NCBI RefSeq assembly: GCF_037975245.1
Contig: NC_092580.1
Span: 20,634,501 to 20,698,500, forward strand
From: Apostichopus japonicus
Taxonomy: Eukaryota > Echinodermata > Holothuroidea > Aspidochirotida > Stichopodidae
Length of the DNA: 64,000 nt
Direction: 5' to 3'
The notes beneath the pieces were generated by a model. The model made no database searches, was not told where the DNA came from, and saw only the letters and a program-made list of their open reading frames with translations. Positions 25,232 to 36,772 of this stretch are shown in pieces. Made by a program: the position numbers and the translations under genes. Position 1 is the stretch's first letter, and each line of letters begins with the position of its first letter.

Positions 25232-26155
25232 GTGCTAAATGTACGAGACATGGTGCCTTAGCCTGTTGGAACCAGTCGGTATTTGATGTGGTCTGTTTCT
25301 GTGCTAAATGTACGAGACATGGTGCCTTAGCCTGTTGGGACCATTCAGTATTTGGTGTGGTCTGTTTTTGTGTTAAATGTACGAGACACGCCTTAGCATG
25401 TTGGAACCAGTGAGTATTCGGTGTGGTCTTTTTTTGTGCTAAATGTACTAGACACGGTGCCTTTACCTATTGAAAAAAGTCAGTAATTGGTGTGGTGTGT
25501 TTTTGTGCTAATTGTATGAGACACGGTGCCTTAGCCTGTTGGAACCAGTCGGTATTCGGTGTGGTCTTTTTTTGTGCTAAATGTACGAGACACGGTGCCT
25601 TAGCATGTTGGGACCAGTTGGTATTTGGTATAGTCAGTTTTTGTGCTAAATGTACGAGACACTGTGCATTAGCCTGTTGGAACCAGTTGGTATTTGGTGT
25701 GCTTAATGTACGAGACATGGTGCCTTAGCCTGTTGGAACCAGTCGGTATTTGGTGTGGTCAGTTTTTGTGCTAAATGTATGAGACACTGTGCCTTAGCAT
25801 GTTGGAACCAGTCCGTTTTGTGATAAATTAAAAAAGACATTGTGCCTTAGTTTGGTGGAATGAGTAGCTAATTAGTGTGGTCTGTTTGTGCTTAATTGAA
25901 GAGGAGGGCTGTGATAATTTGTTGGTAATTAGTGTGGTGGGTTTGTTTTAAATTTATAAGTTTTGCCTTAGTTTATTGATATGAGTTGCTAACTAGTGTG
26001 GTCTGTTTTGCGCTACATTAATGAGACCGGTGCCTTAGTTTGTTGGAATCATTTTGTAGTTAGTAAGTTGGTTGTCTTAAATTGATGATTGTTGCCTTAG
26101 ATTGTTGGAAAGAGTTGCCAATTAGTGTGGTCTGGTTGTGGTAAATTAAAAAGAC
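25232..26155. repeat. 69-bp tandem repeat array
   Basis: 'gtgctaaatgtacgagac' recurs at about 25232, 25301, 25370, 25436, 25505, 25574, 25643 and 25767, with decayed units to about 26150. Typical spacing is 69 bp (23 codons), so both strands show 23-residue periodic open frames. The array is bracketed by a direct copy of 'cagttgattgttgtcaagat' at about 25210 and 26157. One stray unit end occurs near 26378. Confidence 0.93.
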
Positions 26156-26179
26156 AGTTGATTGTTGTCAAGATCAGAA

Positions 26180-26779
26180 AACTCAAAGATGAGCTGATTT
26201 GATGGAAAAACACCAGCTAAGCTGGAAAGCTGCAATATACAGTCAAGGTTAGTCATTATAAGAAAGAAAGGTTCCTAAAAATTGTAATATATATTTACTT
26301 ATGTTTTCACCAGTAAAGTTTCAATCACAGCCTAAACTTTGTTGGAATTAGTTGCTTATTAGTGTTTAATGTTTTGTGCTAAATGTACGAGACTTACTTT
26401 GAAAAAAATTGGCTAATTTCTTTTGCATTCCTCTCCTTTCATTAGGGATCTGAGGATTATGTTGGTCAACAGTTAGCTTTTTGACATAGCGCCACCCCAT
26501 CATCCTTCACTCTATTACTTACCCGCCATTTACAAAAAGTACGCGTCCTTGGATACCAACACAACGCTACCGAGTACACTTGCGATTCATAGTGTGTCTC
26601 TTCAAAAGGAGTTCCTATTCTTTCCGTCTGCCGTCTTAGGCTGGAGACTAATTCATTCTGGTAAGTGAAGTCTATGATCAATTTCATTGTATAGGAGCCA
26701 TTTAAAACCCGTAGGGAGGGGCTGTTTTGCCAATATGACAACCCCTTACCCACCTATAACCGCCCCCTAGTCGAAAACC
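26180..26779. other. Spacer between repeat array and LINE
   Basis: No gene recognised. The segment from about 26700, which is C-rich on the plus strand, may already be the 5' end of the LINE. Confidence 0.4.
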
Positions 26780-29700
26780 TAAACCTCTCTGATTTTGGCA
26801 TAGACATTAATGACTGGATCCCTGTACAAAAATAGCAGAAAAAGACAAAAAATAGCAGAAAAAAGTCCAAACTCCATTGAAATAAACCCATCTCCTAACT
26901 TCAAACCAACCACCATAAAGTCCGCTCAAACAATCATTGTATCAGGAATCTTACCAGAACTATCAAAAAAACCAATAACACTTGCTAAACTAATCAATGA
27001 AGAAAAACCAAATGCCATGATCTCAAATATAAACCGTCTTCGTAGTAACAACATCCTAATCACCCCCATGACCCTAAATCTGCAAATATCCTCCTGAAAC
27101 CATGGACTAAACTAGGCAACCCCAAACCAAGAATCCCCAAAAAAGTAAGACAAAGAAACTTTTCCGTAGTACCCTGTGGCATAAACCCTGAAATTCAAAT
27201 CAAAGATATTGAACAAGAACTCAAAGACCAAGAATTCACCCCTAATACAACTTAAAGACTCATTAGTCATGCCACAAACATTCCAACTTGGAAAGTAAAA
27301 ATAACATTGGAAGAACAAGAACCCAACAATCCCTAATCAAACAAGGTTTCTACTTAGGATACTATAAACACAAAACAGAAGAATACCATGAACCCCCCCC
27401 CCCCCCAAATCACTCAATGTTTCAAATGTCAACTTTTTGGACACACCCACCATACTTGCAAAAATCAAACCAGATGTCTCAGATGTGGCGAAAACCACAG
27501 AGTTGAAGACTGTCCCGAACCAAAAGAAAACACAAAATGTGCCAATTGCTCAGGGACTCATGCCGCCCTTTACAAAGGTAGCACAAAATTTAAAGAAGCT
27601 AAAACTGAAGCTAATAACAAACAACAAGAACAAAGAACCTACGCGAATGTAACCAAATCTACCCCTAAAATTGAAATAAGAAATAAAATCGCCACTGAAG
27701 AAAAACTTAATATCACAACCTTTGTAATTGAATTAGTACAATATTACCTTCCAAAAAGCCAACATTAATATTAAATCCGACGACCTTGCCAGTTATGCCA
27801 CAGTGTTAATACTAAAACACCTAAACTTAAATATCCCCAAAACTGTAATTATGGGAACATCTCCACCAACCTTCAATATTTAGCCCTCCTCAATCACCTA
27901 CATGACAAGGACACTCTTCCTTCGGTCAAGTTCCTCCACCTAAACATCAACAGTATCCTTCCAAAATTAATCCTCCTACTTAGTATATTCACCAACCACT
28001 CCCCGGATATCATTTCGTTAAACGAAACTAAACTAAATACAAATTCCCACCTTAGCATCCCTGGTTACCAAACTTTCAGACACGATACTGTATATCTCGC
28101 TCTATGGGAGGAGTACTTATTGCTGAAAAAAACAACCGCTCAAAGCCACCCTCCTCCCAAACCCAACCCAAACAAAAATTGAAATTGTACTGGAAAGAGA
28201 CAATAAACCTCTCCTGGTCTTGACAACATAAATGACCTAATGCTAAAAGATTACCCTCCGTCGGCCTCCAATATTCATTAATCCTCATATTTTCCCATTA
28301 TTAAACGAACTCCTTATTTCCAAACCCTGTGGAAATCCACCAAAATGATTTTAATACCGAAACTAAGTAAAGACACACCAAACTTCAAACTATCGACCAA
28401 TTAGTCTCCTGCCAGCCTTAGGTAAGATTTTCGAAAGAATTATAGAAAGCTGCACCAGAACCCACCTAGAGCAAAATAATCACTTTGCCCGTATCAATCA
28501 GGCTAATTGTGTGCACACAAATCTACAGTAAACCAACCTTTCCGCCTTTTCGAAGAAATTCGCATCGGCTTCATAAAAAAACATGATACCACTGCCCTCT
28601 TACTTGATGCCGAAAAGGCGTTCGACAAAACTTGGCACAACGGCATAAGAATTTAACTACTTAACTTTAATCTCCCCTCCAATAACACCAGACTTCTTTC
28701 CTTAGTGAGCGCGATGCAAAAATATGCTACAAAAACCAACAATCAAAACCTATTCCACTTCGTGCAGGTACTCTACAGGGCACTGTTCTCAGCCCCCTCC
28801 CCTACACCCTATTTGTTAATGATTTGATCATCCCCCCTATCTAAATGCAACTATAGTCAGTACACTGACGACATAGCCATTTGGAGCACCAGTAAAAATA
28901 CCTATATGACGGAACTAAATATTAAAAAAGCAATTACACATCTCGAAAATTGGTGCTCGATGTGGAGAACAAAAATAAATCCCTCAAAATCTAACTTAGC
29001 CAATTTCTCCATAATAAACTCAAAATACCAACACCATATTTCCAAAATTAATCTTTCAACACCTCAATCACTGCTACTCCTAATGCAACCTTCCTCGGTA
29101 CCACTTTCAATAGCAAATTATCGTTTAATCTACATTGTAACAGAACTGCAGGACGCTGCTGGTGCCAACTTAAATCCATTCAAATCCTCTCACACAAATA
29201 TAACTTCCCTCCGAAAATCATTATCCAAATCTATAAATCCAAAGTAAAACCGATTCTCAGTTACGGGAGCATCTCCCTGCTTACCATCTCTAATCCCAAT
29301 AAACAAATTTTAAACAGAATCCACACCACAGCTTATCGACTCGCACTCAAAATCCCTACCTATATTGCTACTTTTACGTTCTCCGTGCAGGAAACACAAA
29401 ATCTACTTTCACCTGACTTGAAGAATTCAACACCAAGTTATACAAAAACAACCTCGAGAACGACCCTTTGATTGAAGACCTCCCCCTGAAATACAAAGTC
29501 GCAACAACTCACTACTCAAAAACCAAACCCTTTCTGTATTCACAATTGTTACTACTTAAAGTCTCATTCCATAGAAAAATCCTTTCCTAAATGGGTCTAG
29601 GCCCCGACACCAAGTATACTATATATACAGAACAAAACAAACAACTCCAGCAATGACTGATTAAAACATAAAGTAGCAACCACTCCCTTACCAAACAATA

Positions 29701-30000
29701 GAAACCACAACCACTCCCTACCCAAACAATAGAAACCACTCCGTCTCCACAATCCTCAGTACTTAGAAATTCCTCTCCTTTAGAAATCCCTTCCTAATTG
29801 GCTCTTCGACTCCAACCTCGGGTATGATTATGGCTATCCTGTCCAATGTAAATATATAAGACTTCTTTTACCAGCAATTCCCTGACTGAACATAGACAAC
29901 TTTTTCAAGAACAAAGAAAAATGTCTTTTCTATAAAAACAAACTTATTATCCCCGTAGGACCTCTCGCCAGGTCGACCAGGGGTTAAACTCCTTTTGATT
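26780..30000 (+). mobile_element. Decayed Jockey-like non-LTR retrotransposon
   Basis: An ORF1-like part (26810-27760) has three retroviral-type zinc knuckles: CFKCQLFGHTHHTC, CLRCGENHRVEDC, then CANCSGTHAALYKG with the last ligand changed to Ser. ORF2 remnants are spread over three frames. They include an endonuclease start (FLHLNINSILPK, then IISLNETKL, about 27935-28050), RT motifs (PISLLPALGKIFERII at ~28400, TTALLLDAEKAFDKTW at ~28590, a GT(V)LSP-like word at ~28775, YTDDIAIWSTS at ~28861) and a C-terminal tail. Frameshifts and stops are frequent, so it is dead. Such an ORF1 plus AP-endonuclease plus RT layout is that of the Jockey group. It lies in the presumed SRP68 intron, same orientation. 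Confidence 0.88.
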
Positions 30001-30259
30001 TGATATAAACAACGACAAAAACAAAACTTTTACTCGAATTAAAAAAAAAGGTAACTAATTCATTTATTTTATTTCGTTTATTTATTTTTGTTCTATCTTA
30101 ACATAAGTATGACATATGACATAGAAGGAGATAAGAAACAAAACTTGTGAAAGGAAGTGTACTATTAAAACCCTATAAGGCTTGTCCGGTAGTAACACTC
30201 CCTAAAAAACTGAATGTGGAAGACATCATGATTAGATTTTGGTTTCATTTAATCGATAG

Positions 30260-31835
30260 GTAGAGGTAGAGGAATTGGACACTCTTGCGCAAGATATCAA
30301 TGGCTTGAAGAACTCTGCTCAGGTGGCCTCCATTCTAGGTATGTACTTATAATAATATAATAATAACCATAATAATAATAATCAATTTACTGTGTTTGGA
30401 AATCAACTTTTTGCTGCTTTGGATGAAGATTAAGGATTCTTGTTTTTCAAAAGGCAAAATGCAAGATGGACTATATATGAAAGGACGAATACCAAAAAAT
30501 TAAGAAAAGAAATAGGGTTGGGGGAGGGGGAATCAGGCAGAGACCATCATGCTACTACCCTGTTAATTTTGTGTAGGACCCTGGTTAGCTTAAAAGGAAG
30601 AAATCCCTTTAGTACCCTTGAGTTTCTGAAAGGTTTCTTCTTTGGGATAATGGTGGAGAGACATATCGATGTTCTCTTTTGGGTCTGATCGTCAGGAAAA
30701 TGCAGATTAAACTGCCGAGTCCATTTGGAACCTGGGAATTGAACCCTGCTACTGGAACATATGTTTTCCATCAGAGCATAGACAATGATTCAGAGAAATA
30801 TGGCATTTATATTAATAATCTGTTGTTTTCTTTCCCAAATTTTTCTCTTTGGTTAAACAATGAGTGAAAATATTCATTCAGTTGGAAGCAGCACCGCCCT
30901 TTTTCACCCCCTTTTTTGGGGGGGGGGGGGTGGAGAGACCTATTAGCCCTTAGGGTGTCTGAAAATATTACAATAGGATTATTGTAGTGGACAGGACAGA
31001 CAACATTTATTTTTGCTTGTAGCTGAATGTATGATGTCCAGGGATCACAAGGAAGTATCAAAAGCCCAATCAAAAATGCCGTTTTTTTGTACTATCGAAA
31101 TTTGTCAGAAAAAAGAAATTGAAAGCCAAAATAAAAAGAGTTTATCTGGCCTTGTAGACTGCAATTGAACCAGTCTCTGTCTTCTCTAAATAATAGAAAG
31201 TGGGTATCCATTTCTGTTTGTGACAGCAACAACAAAAAATGACTGCAAATTATCAAGTTTTTGTAAACTTTCTCTATTCAGGGATTCCAATCTCAAATTC
31301 CACTCCAATATACCCCCCTACTTATGAACTGTCGGGTAGCTCAAGCTGACAAACTTACTACAAAGATGACAATAGGCCTTATGTGGTTCCTAATTGAATG
31401 ACATTTCTCACAATTAATTGAATTGACTGCCCCCACCCTCCGACTACTCTCCCCCATAGAAAATACCCTCCACCCAAGAATACTTTAAAGTAAAAAGGCC
31501 ATGGCTTACCAAGAACCTCTTTGCATTAATTTTCAGATTCCAATGAACCTTCCATCAGCAAAGGAATGGCGCAACTCAGTCTGAAGGACAATCAACCGCT
31601 GGTGGAAAGGCTGGACCGTTACAATGCCAACCAGCCGGACCTTGCCGCCAAGCCCAACTTCACGGCATTCCCACCGGACTTAAAGCTGTCACCGTGCAAA
31701 CCGCTCTTCTTTGACATAGTGCTAAACCATATAGAGTTTCCCTCCTTGGACAAGAAACTGAAACAGAATAAATCGGCCGCGCAGGGGGGTTTGGGTGGGT
31801 TCCTGCATGGATGGTGGAGTGGGGGTGAAAAGTAA
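30260..31835 (+). CDS. SRP68: Signal recognition particle 68-kDa subunit, last two coding exons
   Basis: Exon 30260-30338 (VEELDTLAQDINGLKNSAQ, VASIL) splices with 1 nt carried over to 31537-31835, which ends in TAA. The join reads ASILDSNEPSISK. The last exon has KDNQPLVERLDRY, then CKPLFFDIVLNHIEFPSLD and GGLGGFLHGWW. Human SRP68 ends with the same pattern (DNKPLVERF, PCKPLFFDLALNHVAFPPLE, a short Gly-rich tail), the part that binds SRP72 in the cytosolic signal recognition particle. The start of the first exon is uncertain because GTAG repeats around the acceptor. The other ~500 residues expected upstream on this strand were not found between the plexin gene and here, so this may be a partial copy or a gene with distant exons. 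Confidence 0.82.
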
Positions 31836-33690
31836 CTCTAGATTGGCCAAGATGTCGGAAAAAGGATCGAAAGATTGCATCTCTCTGGGATCAAATGCGA
31901 TCCTCAGTGGGAATGTCAGCAGGCGAATAGGAGTGATATCTTTTACCAACCATGTTATTTTTCTTTTTTTACTCTCTTCTTTGGTCTTCATTGTTGCAGT
32001 ATGTATGTGTTGGCATTATACAGTTACATGATTATATCTGCATGTATTGCATGTCATGGTTCCGGGTACATTCAGGTGAGGCACCCACAGATTGATATAT
32101 CACATTTCATAAACATCCATCATAAGACCACAGGAAGGACACACGTCAGGTCAAACGGGTTAGTCCAGGTTATTTGGAACTTCAAATTGGTGTAACTCCT
32201 TCACCCTTAATCTGCGTCCGTAAGGTCTTTTGTATACATAAGCCGGTAGTATTTTGGAGGGCTCTCACTCTTCTCCTGCATGTTCTGCTTTTATCATCTT
32301 TTATTTAAGTTTTATTTGTTTTTTCTTTAGTAGAGAAAACTACACCTTGTTGCAATGCAAACACAAAGATGGGGGAAGGCCAAAAAGAATAACACTCACT
32401 TTTTTAACGTGGCTTGGCAAAAAAAAATTGAAGAATATTCAAAATGGGAATTGGAATTCTATATATTTTGGATTTGGTGTTTGTGTGTTAATCTCGTTTA
32501 GAGAAAATGGAGGAAAAATACAGCATCTTTATTTGATGGGGCTTTAAAGTTTTAAAAATGGGTTTCGGTTGTTGATTTCTTGGTCAACAAACATTGTGGT
32601 GCTTGACCGACTGAGACTTTATGGGGATGTTAAGGTGACTGAATTTGATATTGGCAGGAGTTATGGATGGTAGTTGGAAGGACCAGTGGTGGGGGGGGGG
32701 GTGGTGAGGCAAAGGATCGAGAAGGAGAAATGAAAGTGAAGAGGGAGAATCTTTGAATTGAATTTTCAGTTTGCAGTAGCACAGGTTTACTGATACGGCT
32801 TTATTTAAAGAAACTTTCAATAATGCACTCTTCGTGTATATAATTTGGGGTGTGATAGTTGGAGCGGGGGGGGAGGTGATTGAGACGGCAATGAAAGGGA
32901 GCAACCTTTCCACATTGCATTTATGTTGTTTGTGCTATGGTAGTATCGTTTCCTTTTTCAAACTGGAGGGCAAAAATGTAAAAGTTAAGTGTTATCTAAA
33001 ACTAATTCAAAATCAGATTTAGTGAATTAATGAAAGTTAAAGAAAATGATATTGATGGTAGCAGGGGTGCCATGGTATTTCTTGTAAACTGAATCATCGA
33101 TCATCCATGGAAAGCCACCTCCTTTTTATTGGGAACTTATTGTCAAGCAAACCTATGGATTCAAGCCCTGTCTGGCTAAAGTAAGATGGGGTTATTATTT
33201 TTATCTAGGAGAAATCCATTCTTTTTCCCCTCATGTGAAAATGGTCTTCCCAAATGTTTAAAAAAAAAATGTCCAAAAAGAATGTACCGGTGTGAATTGG
33301 ATAGCCACCTGGTGTGAAGTAAAAGGGTCATAGGGCTTATCCCATATGTACATGTGACTGCTTAGTATCATTAAATAACTGCCCTCCAGGCTGATATTAT
33401 AAATAATAGAAACATTATAGAAACTAACTGTCTGTTAATTGTCACCCAACCATCTCAATAGTAGATGTAGGTATCACTAAGAATGTTTATGAAAGATGTA
33501 TTGCATGTTTTGATTAGTATTTGATAAGGGATAACCTGTTACTGGACAGGTAGTTGAAGGGTATTAACTGTGGTGGGAGGTATGAAGAAACATCCTGTCC
33601 ATGAACTGATTTGTCATTAAAAAAAAAGAAGTTATATCAAAGCATCACTCTCTTTTATTTCTTCCTTTTACTGGAGTATTGTAAAAGGAA
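31836..33690 (+). other. Presumed SRP68 3' region, no gene seen
   Basis: AT-rich sequence with G-runs (for example 32690-32701). No coding exon was recognised on either strand. Confidence 0.45.
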
Positions 33691-33869
33691 AAGCAGAGGT
33701 TGAGTTTGAGCCAGGGACTTTGAGATGCAAAAGCAAAAGTCTTTACCACTAGACCATTAGGTAGGCCTCTGGTTTCAAAAGCTTTACAAATATTTAAAGA
33801 TCCTTCTGTTTGGACTTAGTCGTTTTTGTAAAAGATTTTCTCCACTACTCTCCCGCCCCCCGAATAGCT

Positions 33870-34110
33870 AGTCAGGGGGGGAGGGGTGGCAGCGAACTCC
33901 ATTTGTCCGCGTGTGAACCTTGTCAGGGGGGGGGTGGCGGCGAACTCCACTTGTCCGCGCCTTTACCTTGTCAGGGGGAGGGGGCAGCGACATCACCTTG
34001 TCCACACCTTTCCCCTGTCTCCCCTTCGGTACTCACCTTATCCACCTGTCATGAGGAGGGGGACCGCCCGCCTTCGGGATTCACCTTATCCACTTGTCAG
34101 AACTCCTTTT
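33870..34110. repeat. Short degenerate G-rich tandem repeat
   Basis: Units like 'ccttgtcaggggg' followed by 'gcagcgaactccacttgtcc' recur about every 55-60 bp. Copies are imperfect. Confidence 0.55.
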
Positions 34111-34119
34111 GCGAATACT

Positions 34120-35350
34120 CACCTGGGACTTGAACCGATGCAATCCAAACCAATCGCTTACTGAACGATGGAACTACCAATTGCACCATTTCGGTTCCCT
34201 CTGGAGAAACTTCGTTTCTTATATTTATACTTCCACTCCCTCCAGAGAGTAGAAAAGTAAAAGGCTCTGCCTGGACATGAACAGCAGACATGGAGCTTGT
34301 CTGGGAATCGAACCGGAGACATGGAGTTTGTCCGTGTCTCTCCAGTCCAGAGCACTACCAACTGTGCCACTAGAACTGTTGAGAATTAATGCTCGTTTCT
34401 AATATTTAAACTTCAAAGTCCAGAATGGAATCAGTAAAAGAGCAAAAATATAAAATGCTCTGTCTGGGGTTCGAACCGGAGACATGGAGTTCGTCTGTCT
34501 CTCCAGTCCAGAGCACTACCAACTGCGCCACTAGAACTATTGAGAATTAATGCTCGTTTCTAATATTTAAACTTCAAAGTCCAGAATGGAAGAAGGAAAA
34601 GAACAGAAAATCAAAATGCTCTGTCTGGGGATCGAACCGGAGACATAGAGTTTGTCTGTCTCTCTCCAGTCCAGAGCACTACCAACTGCGCCACTAGAAC
34701 TGTTGAGAATTAGTGCTCGTTTCTAATATTTAAACTTCAGAATGGAAGAAGGAAAAGAACAGAAAATCAAAATGCTCTGTCTGGGGATCGAACCGGAGAC
34801 ATGGAGTTTGTCTGTGTCTCTCCAGTCCAGAGCACTACCAACTGCGCCACTAGAACTGTTGAGAATTAGTGCTCGTTTCTAATATTTAAACTTCAGAATG
34901 GAAGAAGGAAAAGAACAGAAAAGCAAAATGCTCTGTCTGGGGATCGAACCGGAGACATGGAGTTTGTCTGTGTCTCTCCAGTCCAGAGCACTACCAACTG
35001 CGCCACTAGAACTGTTGAGAATTTGTGCTCGTTTCTAATATTTAAGCTTCAGAACATTAGGAGGCAAATAAATAGAAAGTCAAATGCATCCTCTGGTGTT
35101 TGAACTCAAGACAAGGAGTATGTCTCATTTTTTTTCAGTTTATTGACAATTTCTTTGTACAAAACAATGATAAATATGCAAAATTATACAACATAACAAC
35201 TGCGCCACAGTAACTGTTAATTGAGAAATGATAGGCTTTTCTAATATTTTAACTGCAAAATGAGGAAAAGAAATACCAAATCAATACATCCTCTGGGAGT
35301 TGAATTCTAGACAGAGAGTTTGTCTTACTTTCTAAGTACATAGCACTAAC
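34120..35350 (-). repeat. Tandem array of tRNA-like units (~156-163 bp)
   Basis: On the minus strand each unit reads like a tRNA: an A-box-like 'tagtggcgcagttggtag', then 'tgctctggact', then a B box GGTTCGATCCC. On the plus strand the B-box core 'tcgaacc' falls at 34308, 34471, 34632, 34788 and 34944. Diverged units lie at about 34130, 35100 and 35300. Spacers share 'gctcgtttctaatatttaaa'. The 5' half resembles tRNA-Gln, but the acceptor stem does not pair and the loop lacks a normal U33, so these are tRNA-derived repeats (a tandem SINE head or pseudo-tRNA satellite). Another tRNA-like fragment is at 33700-33770. Confidence 0.8.
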
Positions 35351-35455
35351 CACTGTAACTGTTTAGAAATAATTATTAGTTATTTGATTTGATTGATTTG
35401 TTTTTTTTCACGTGCAAATATACAATGTGAAAGGAAGTCTTCTATAAAGCATACA

Positions 35456-35821
35456 CAGGGACGTCGGAAGCTACTTGGGATTGGTACGGCAGATCAGAGT
35501 GTGGCCATCTATCATAATTATCGGGGGGGGGGGGGGGCGTTTGGTAGGTCAAACTACACTACGTGCCACCATGGTTGGCGCGTAGCGTGATGGAGAAAAT
35601 TTTGCAAAAATGCCTCCCAGATTGCAGGAAATGGCACTTCCCGAGCATGAAAACAAGACCCCTGCCATGCCAGAGTAGTCCCATTAAGCCTACTTGCCGT
35701 CATCATTATTGAAAATTGTTCTTTATTTTTTTGCCATTTTTTCTTGCTTAGTCCTATTTTTTCTCCCGTGAATATTGGTCCGGCGTTTGCCAGACCTGCC
35801 GCACCGGCTCCGACGCCCCTG
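35456..35821. mobile_element. 366-bp MITE with 5-bp TSD
   Basis: CAGGGACGTCGGA at the left and TCCGACGCCCCTG at the right are inverted. The similarity continues inward (GGTACGGCAGATC against GGTGCGGCAGGTC). ATACA is duplicated at 35451-35455 and 35822-35826. Inside, on the minus strand, is one copy of the ~75-bp module shared with the ~2-kb TIR elements (35575-35650). Confidence 0.85.
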
Positions 35822-36772
35822 ATACAATAGCTTAACAATGTAAAAGACTTTTTTCAGAAAAGCATTATTTGGACAATTGCTTCCCATCTGGCAAAAACAT
35901 ATCCCTAACAAACAGTAAACCAGCGTCGTAAAAGCTTTTTGTCATAAACAATGGTATTATCAATTCTAATAAAATTATTGGGGATTTGCTCACCCAAGTC
36001 TTCCGAAGGTTTCTTAAAGGTAGCTAAGCTTACTCAAAACCATACAAATTTGTCCAATGAAGGTATTTTTAAATACAGGAAATATCCTGGTCATGAAAAT
36101 TACAATTAAAAAGCAACTCTTTACCGGACGGCGACAGAGAGGAATGAAAAAAGAGCTTCCAATACCCCGTGTTGGCATTATTACAATAACGCTTGACCCA
36201 AGAGGTTTTGAGAGTACCAACAAAGCTGTGAACATATATTATTTTTAAACCCCCTTTTCAATGGGGTAAAACATAGTAAGTCTCGTTACTTTATCAGTTT
36301 TTCGTTCGAAATAAATCAAAAATAGTACTTTGGATCTTATCAATAAAATCTTTTGGATGGCTAGGCAGATTCCTTTGGGACCACGTATCTCCCGAACGGA
36401 AGCAGATATGGACCTGGGAGTTGCAAATTTGGGCTCCTGAGCATAGGTTACCCCCTGTTACGTCATTTGGGCGAAATCGATTTTGGATCGATATTTGGTC
36501 AGTTTTGGCAAAAACTGCAAATCAGGTTTTTGCCCCCCATGCCCCAACAAAACACCCAATTGCAAAATAAACTTCAGATTCGTAATCAGCGTGTCGCGAA
36601 CTACCAGAAAAGATACACATTGGTTTTTCAGTTTTTTTGCCCCCCACGCCCTACGTCGCCTACGTAGAACCTATATCATCTCCCGAGACCTAACTCTAAA
36701 AACCCAAATTAACCAACTTAAATAGCAATAAACAGGCAAATATTGGCGGATGAACAAAACCGCGTCCAAAAC
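35822..36772. other. Inter-element sequence, no gene seen
   Basis: No coding exon recognised. 'gccctacgtcgcctacg' near 36648 looks like the end of another decayed TIR element. Confidence 0.4.

Noticed and set aside
25198-25728. 23-residue periodic Cys-rich frames (CTRHGALACW) on the plus strand and their minus-strand shadow
   Set aside because: The 69-bp period is a multiple of three, so the array stays open by chance; units carry stops and indels in several places.
25232-26155. CRISPR-like array
   Set aside because: Contiguous 69-bp units without unique spacers, in an intron-bearing eukaryotic genome.
26157-26205. In-frame continuation LIVVKIRKLKDELI after the ABCC-like exon
   Set aside because: Does not match the LSGGQ region expected in ABCC proteins, and the first half of the sequence is also duplicated at 25210.
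34120-35350. Functional tRNA gene cluster
   Set aside because: A and B boxes are readable but acceptor stems do not pair and the anticodon loop is abnormal; treated as tRNA-derived repeats.
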